64,000 nucleotides of DNA from Botrimarina mediterranea. GTDB taxonomy: Bacteria; Planctomycetota; Planctomycetia; Pirellulales; Lacipirellulaceae. The stretch spans positions 1,397,363 to 1,461,362 of the forward strand of contig NZ_CP036349.1 in assembly GCF_007753265.1 (NCBI RefSeq), written 5' to 3'. Under the pieces are notes generated by a model. The model searched no databases. It saw nothing but the letters and a program-made list of their open reading frames with translations, and was not told the origin of the DNA. This document shows positions 59,845-64,000 of this stretch, piece after piece (the stretch's first letter is position 1; each line of letters starts with the position of its first letter). A program made the translations under genes and the position numbers.

Positions 59845-61812
59845 ATGACCACCTGCCACACCGCCACCGATCGCCTACATTGGCGCCGTTGCGTGTCGTG
59901 CGTGCTGGTCGGTGTGATGGCGGCGTCGGGGTGCCGCTCGGTGAAGAAAGAGCCGTGCACGTTCTACGATTCGGCCGCGGCGCAGGTCACGTACGAAGCG
60001 CCCGCCGCTACGGCGAGCCAACTGACCCTCGAGTCGCCCGTCGTCTGTTCCGAGGACGACATCGACATGGCCGAGCCCAGCGCGCTCGACCCCAACGCGC
60101 CGATCGACTATCAGGACCTCACGCTCGAAGAAGCGATTCAGCACGCGCTGCAAAATACGCGGGTGCTGCGCGACATGGGCGGCGTGATCACGACGCCCGA
60201 CGCGCTGGTGGCGTCGGTCTATGACCCGGCGATGCAGTACTCCGACCCGCTCACTGGCGAAGAGGCGGCGCTATCGGCCTTCGATGCGACGTTCGCGGCC
60301 AACGCCTACTTCGAAAAGGTCGATCGTGAGTACAACAACACATTCATCGGTCGAGGCGGCCAGTTGATCCAAGACCTGGGCAACGCCCGGGCGGAGCTGC
60401 GCAAGACGACCGCGACCGGCACGCAGGTGTTCATGCGGCACCTGCTGGAGTCGGACTTCAACAACAACGTCGGCAATCGCTTCGGCAGCCCGAGTCAGTC
60501 GTTCGGCGCGTTGCTCGAAGGTGAAATCCGCCAACCGCTATTGCAAGGCGCCGGCGTCCAGTTCAACCGCATCGCCGGACCAAACGGCCAGCCGGGTCAG
60601 CTGAACGGCGTGCTGCTCGCGCGGACACGGACGGATATCTCGCTCGCCCAGTTCGAGGCATCGGTGCGCGACCTCGTGTCGAACGTCGAGAACGCTTATT
60701 GGGACTTGTACTTCGCCTACCGCGACCTCGACGCCAAGAAACGGGCTCGCGATTTCGCGCTGGAGACCTACCAGAGTGTCGCGGTCCGGGCCGGTTATGG
60801 CGACGAAGAGGGGACCAACGAGAAGATCGGCCAGGCGCTCGAGCAGTATTGGCGTTACGAATCCGAGGTGCTCAACGCCCAGACCGGCCGGCCCGTCGAA
60901 GGGACCCGCACCGGTTGGGGCAGCAGCGGCGGCACGAGCCGTTCGCCCGTCGGCGTGCGGCTGGCGGAGCGGCGGCTGCGGCTGATCATCGGCATGCCGA
61001 TCAATGGCGGCGCCGTGCTACGACCGAGCACCGAGCCCCTGGTGGCGCCGGTGTCGTTCGACTGGAACCGACTAGCGGGCACAGCGGTCGAGGCGCGTCC
61101 CGAGCTTCGCGCCCAGCGCTGGCGGATCAAGCAGCTGGAGATGGAACTGCTCGCCGGGCGCAACCTGCTCTTGCCCGACCTCGACGTCGTCGGGCGTTAC
61201 CGCTGGCGTGGCTTCGGTGAAGACCTGATGTCGCAGTCGAATCAGCCGTTCTCAAGCGCGTACGGCGACCTCACCAGCGGCGACTACCAAGAGTGGCAAC
61301 TCGGCGTCGAGATGGAGGTGCCGCTAGGCTTCCGCCGCGCCCACACGGCGGTGAGGAACGCCGAGCACTCACTAGCCCGATCGCGGGCGATCCTCAAAGA
61401 ACAGAAGCGCGACGTCGTCTTCGGCCTCAGCAACGCCATCGCCGACGCCCAGCGCTCGTTTAGCGTCGTGCAGGCGCAGTACAACCGGTTCCAGGCCGCC
61501 GAGCGGCAGATCGAGGCGCTATCGAGGCTCGAGGAAGCGGGCGAGACGTCGGTGGACCTGAAGCTCGAAGCGCAGCGCCGCGTGCTCGACACCGAGATCC
61601 TCTACCACCAAGCGACGGTCGACTACATGCTCGCGCTGCGGAACGTCTACTACGAGACCGGCACGCTGCTCGACTACAACAATGTTTTCCTAGCGGAAGG
61701 CCCGTCGCCCGCTGGCGCCGTCAGGGACGCGATCGACCTCTCACAGCGCCGTACGAAGCCGCTGGACTACACACGCCGCGACGCGGTGATCTCGGCAGGC
61801 CCGGCGCTTTGA
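59845..61812 (+). CDS. TolC-family outer-membrane lipoprotein
   Basis: 655 residues. The lipobox MAASGC places the lipidated Cys at residue 30. An Asp/Glu-rich linker leads to OEP-type helical hairpins (LEEAIQHALQNTRVLR, FEASVRDLVSNVENAYWDLY, AVRNAEHSLARSRAILKEQK, YHQATVDYMLALRNVYYETG) and beta segments. It should form the outer-membrane exit duct of a type I secretion or RND system. No inner-membrane or adaptor gene lies nearby in the window. The length is above that of TolC because of the N-terminal extension and an insert (ALSAFDATFAANAYFEKVDR and following). Confidence 0.9.
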   Translation: MTTCHTATDRLHWRRCVSCVLVGVMAASGCRSVKKEPCTFYDSAAAQVTYEAPAATASQLTLESPVVCSEDDIDMAEPSALDPNAPIDYQDLTLEEAIQHALQNTRVLRDMGGVITTPDALVASVYDPAMQYSDPLTGEEAALSAFDATFAANAYFEKVDREYNNTFIGRGGQLIQDLGNARAELRKTTATGTQVFMRHLLESDFNNNVGNRFGSPSQSFGALLEGEIRQPLLQGAGVQFNRIAGPNGQPGQLNGVLLARTRTDISLAQFEASVRDLVSNVENAYWDLYFAYRDLDAKKRARDFALETYQSVAVRAGYGDEEGTNEKIGQALEQYWRYESEVLNAQTGRPVEGTRTGWGSSGGTSRSPVGVRLAERRLRLIIGMPINGGAVLRPSTEPLVAPVSFDWNRLAGTAVEARPELRAQRWRIKQLEMELLAGRNLLLPDLDVVGRYRWRGFGEDLMSQSNQPFSSAYGDLTSGDYQEWQLGVEMEVPLGFRRAHTAVRNAEHSLARSRAILKEQKRDVVFGLSNAIADAQRSFSVVQAQYNRFQAAERQIEALSRLEEAGETSVDLKLEAQRRVLDTEILYHQATVDYMLALRNVYYETGTLLDYNNVFLAEGPSPAGAVRDAIDLSQRRTKPLDYTRRDAVISAGPAL

Positions 61813-61831
61813 GCGACTTTACGGGTCGAAT

Positions 61832-61914
61832 TTGAGCCGTAGGCGCTAGCCTCGGACGGCGCTACGAACGACGCTGTGTAAAGGTGGCGCCCGACACTAG
61901 CGCGTGCGGCTCAA
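61832..61914. repeat. palindromic repeat, family C copy 2
   Basis: The arms ttgagccgtaggcgctagcc (from 61832) and gacactagcgcgtgcggctcaa (to 61914) pair with mismatches in the loop-proximal half. It lies between convergent genes and may terminate both. Confidence 0.75.
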
Positions 61915-61935
61915 GCGATCACGTTGTGACGAAGA

Positions 61936-63087
61936 TCACTCGTCGTCCGCGTAGTCGATTTGGACGCGGATGATGGCTTCGCGTTCGGCTTGAAAGGCGT
62001 TGAGCACGTCGGGGTCGAAGTGCTTACCGCGGCCCTCTTCGAGGATCTCGACGCACTTGGCGAACGGGAACGCCGCCTTGTAGGGGCGCCGACTGCTGAG
62101 CGCGTCGAACACGTCGGCCACCGCGGTGATCCGGCCTTCGAGCGGGATGTCCGTGCCGGCGAGGCCGAGCGGATAGCCGCTGCCGTCCCAGCGCTCGTGG
62201 TGCGTCAGCGAGATGCGGCTGGCGAGTTGCAGCACGGGTGATGTGCACTCGCCCAGCAGCGTCGAGCCTAGCTCGGCATGACCGACGAACGACGCGTACT
62301 CCGTGGCGTCCATCGCGCTGACGATCTTGCGGCCGTACGCGGCGTGCTTCTGCATGAGCTCGAACTCTTCGGGGTCGAGCTTGCCGGGCTTGAGCAGGAT
62401 GGCGTCGGGGATGCCGATCTTGCCGATGTCGTGGAGCGTGGCGGCGACTTCGAGTTGCTGCGCGTCGCGTTCGTTGAACCCCATCTGCCGGGCGAGGATG
62501 CCGGCGTACTTGCCGACACGGATGACGTGGCGGCCGGTCTCGTTGTCACGGAACTCGGCGGCGCGGGCCAGGCAGTGGATCACCTCGCGGCGCGAGCGTT
62601 CGAGCTCGGCCGTCCGCTTGGCGACGAGGTCCTCGAGCGCGTCCTCGCGGCCCTTCACGAGCAGGGCGTTCCGCACCCGCGGGATCAGTTCGGTCGGGTC
62701 CACCGGCTTGGAGAGGAAGTCCGTGGCGCCCAGGTTGAGCGCTTCGATCTTCGTCTCGGCGTCGCAGCTGGCGGTGAGGATCAGCACCGGCACGCGGTCG
62801 AGCGTCGGATCGGCGCGGACGGCCTCGAGGATGTCGAGCCCGCTCACCACCGGCATCATCAAGTCGAGCAGCAGCACGTCCGGCGGATTCGTGTAGATGT
62901 GGCCGAGTGCCTGGGTCGAGTCGGTGATCTCGTCGAAGTTCCGGTAGCCCGAGCGCTGCAGGAACTTCCGCACCACGGTGACGTTGATCGGTTCGTCATC
63001 GATGATCATCACCCGCGCGTTCTGCGTGGCCGTGTTGGATTCGGCTTGGCTGGTAGATTCGCGCGAAAGCAGGGCGGAGTAAGGCAT
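61936..63087 (-). CDS. response regulator with HD-GYP domain
   Basis: 383 residues. The receiver domain occupies about 24-145 (ARVMIIDDEPINVTVVRKFL, phospho-acceptor Asp in VLLLDLMMP, Lys in DFLSKPVDP). A short coiled coil leads to an HD-GYP phosphodiesterase domain with EFRDNETGRHVIRVGKYAGI, ATLHDIGKIGIPDAILL and THHERWDGSGYPLGLAG. HD-GYP proteins degrade cyclic-di-GMP or related nucleotides when the receiver is phosphorylated. It follows the partial hybrid kinase on the same strand (20 bp), which is the likely partner. Confidence 0.95.
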   Translation of the reverse strand: MPYSALLSRESTSQAESNTATQNARVMIIDDEPINVTVVRKFLQRSGYRNFDEITDSTQALGHIYTNPPDVLLLDLMMPVVSGLDILEAVRADPTLDRVPVLILTASCDAETKIEALNLGATDFLSKPVDPTELIPRVRNALLVKGREDALEDLVAKRTAELERSRREVIHCLARAAEFRDNETGRHVIRVGKYAGILARQMGFNERDAQQLEVAATLHDIGKIGIPDAILLKPGKLDPEEFELMQKHAAYGRKIVSAMDATEYASFVGHAELGSTLLGECTSPVLQLASRISLTHHERWDGSGYPLGLAGTDIPLEGRITAVADVFDALSSRRPYKAAFPFAKCVEILEEGRGKHFDPDVLNAFQAEREAIIRVQIDYADDE

Positions 63088-63107
63088 GGAGCAACTCAGG
63101 GAAGCGA

Positions 63108-64000
63108 TTAGGCGTGAGCAGGTTCTAGAGCGACGACCAGACGCCGACGCAGCTTGCGGAGATGATCGACCTTGGCTTGCACGGTTTCGGCGTCGGGGGC
63201 GCCTTTGAGCGAGCTTTCCAGGTCGCGGGCGGCGTCGGTGACGGCCTGGTAGCCGGCGGTGCCGCCCGACCCTTTTAACCAGTGGGCCGAACGCCGGAGC
63301 GAATCCCAGTCGGCGTCGTCGATGCTGCGATGCATCAGCTCGAGCTCGCTGGAGTACTTCGCCAAGAAGCTCTCGGCGACTTCGCCGAACTCTTCGTCGT
63401 CGGTCGGCAGTGTGCTGGGGATCAGGTCGTCGTAGCTAACGGGCGCATCGGCGTCCTCCGACTTTTCGATCGCGACCTCACCACGGACCGCTGCGAGCTT
63501 CGCCAAGAGCCGTGGCGCCTCGATCGGTTTGGTGAGGTAGTCGCTGCAGCCGGCTTCGAGGCAGCGTTCTTCGTCCCCCTTCATCGCGTGCGCGGTGAGG
63601 GCGATGATCGGGCCGTTGAAGTTGGCGTCTCGCAATCGGCCGGCGGCGGTGTAGCCGTCCATGACCGGCATCTGCATGTCCATCAGGATCGCATCGAATT
63701 CGCAAGCGAGCGCGGCGTCGATCCCCTCTTGGCCGTTGTGGGCCATCTCGACCTCGACGCCGGCCCGGCGGAGCACGAGACCAATAAGGCGACGGTTCGT
63801 CTCGCCGTCTTCGACGACCAGCACCCGCATCCCCTTGAGCGCCTTGGAGTTATCGGAAGCTTGGATCGCTCCGGAGGGCGATGGCGCGGAGTTATGGGCC
63901 TGTAGCCCGTCGCAGACTGGCAGCGACGAGGTGACGCCGCTGAGGCTGCCGGTCGGCAACCGCAGCGTGAAGCAACTCCCTTCGCCGAGCTTGCTGGCGA
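63108..64000 (-). CDS. partial hybrid sensor histidine kinase (C-terminus: ATPase end, receiver, Hpt)
   Basis: The frame is open to the right edge, so the protein continues beyond the window. The first visible residues (ASKLGEGSCFTLRLPTGS) are the end of a HATPase_c domain. A receiver domain follows (MRVLVVEDGETNRRLIGLVL, Asp in AILMDMQMPVMDGY, Lys in DYLTKPIEAP), then an Hpt domain with the phospho-His in RRSAHWLKGSGGTAGY. This is the BarA-type layout for phosphorelay. Its natural target is the HD-GYP response regulator encoded 20 bp downstream. Confidence 0.93.
   Translation of the reverse strand, partial: ASKLGEGSCFTLRLPTGSLSGVTSSLPVCDGLQAHNSAPSPSGAIQASDNSKALKGMRVLVVEDGETNRRLIGLVLRRAGVEVEMAHNGQEGIDAALACEFDAILMDMQMPVMDGYTAAGRLRDANFNGPIIALTAHAMKGDEERCLEAGCSDYLTKPIEAPRLLAKLAAVRGEVAIEKSEDADAPVSYDDLIPSTLPTDDEEFGEVAESFLAKYSSELELMHRSIDDADWDSLRRSAHWLKGSGGTAGYQAVTDAARDLESSLKGAPDAETVQAKVDHLRKLRRRLVVALEPAHA

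Overview
The window is a GC-rich (roughly two-thirds G+C by eye), gene-dense chromosomal segment that looks like Planctomycetota, most likely Pirellulales. The evidence is the combination of PEP-CTERM sorting signals, a dockerin-type repeat, bacterial methanofuran-type C1 genes (mfnD/E/F-like), oleC/oleD, MoxR-DUF58-vWA genes with giant secreted partners, FHA plus Hsp70 proteins, and many intergenic palindromic repeats. No rRNA, tRNA, CRISPR array, transposase or phage gene was seen. Assignment to a genus is not possible from the sequence alone.

Layout. 0-7 kb: housekeeping genes on the minus strand (partial membrane protein, hslVU, an FtsQ-like gene beside murB, trmL, HU) with one plus-strand isochorismatase-family gene. 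7-12.5 kb: a very large PQQ-propeller protein and a squalene-cyclase-like toroid protein, both exported. 12.6-29.2 kb: a plus-strand run of ten genes, several joined by 4-bp overlaps: MoxR ATPase, DUF58, BatA-like, vWA protein, three membrane or coiled-coil proteins, an NPCBM-domain protein, one intact HtrA-type protease and two HtrA-like proteins that have lost the catalytic residues. 29.2-38.2 kb: a PEP-CTERM protein, two tandem hairpin elements, mfnE/mfnF-like genes with a VOC protein, an acyl-ACP-synthetase-like ligase, lipA, an mfnD-like ATP-grasp gene and rpiB. 38-47 kb: zinc metallopeptidase, MgtC, GNAT, endonuclease IV, oleC-oleD, aspS. 46.8-52.3 kb: accessory region with an antitoxin/PIN toxin pair, long repeat-rich gaps, a beta-helix/dockerin/PEP-CTERM protein, a second PEP-CTERM protein and ogt. 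53-60 kb: a signalling module (double FHA, ECF sigma factor, FHA-like membrane protein, Hsp70-like ATPase, J-like/double-FHA protein) with a lineage-specific secreted protein. 60-64 kb: TolC-family lipoprotein, an HD-GYP response regulator and the C-terminus of a hybrid histidine kinase.

The most unusual content is of four kinds: (i) repeat DNA that has entered coding sequence, namely heptanucleotide tracts in frame inside lipA and oleC, a GC-rich palindrome in frame inside oleC, and a palindrome arm that appears to encode a signal peptide; (ii) one active HtrA protease followed by two dead paralogues at the end of the MoxR operon; (iii) two tandem minus-strand hairpins at 30.1-30.4 kb with the same architecture, a compensatory base change and T-tracts; (iv) the FHA/sigma/Hsp70/J-like module. 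Several start sites were moved from the longest open frame because the extra N-terminus is made of palindromic repeat or because a Shine-Dalgarno sequence or stop-start overlap decides it.
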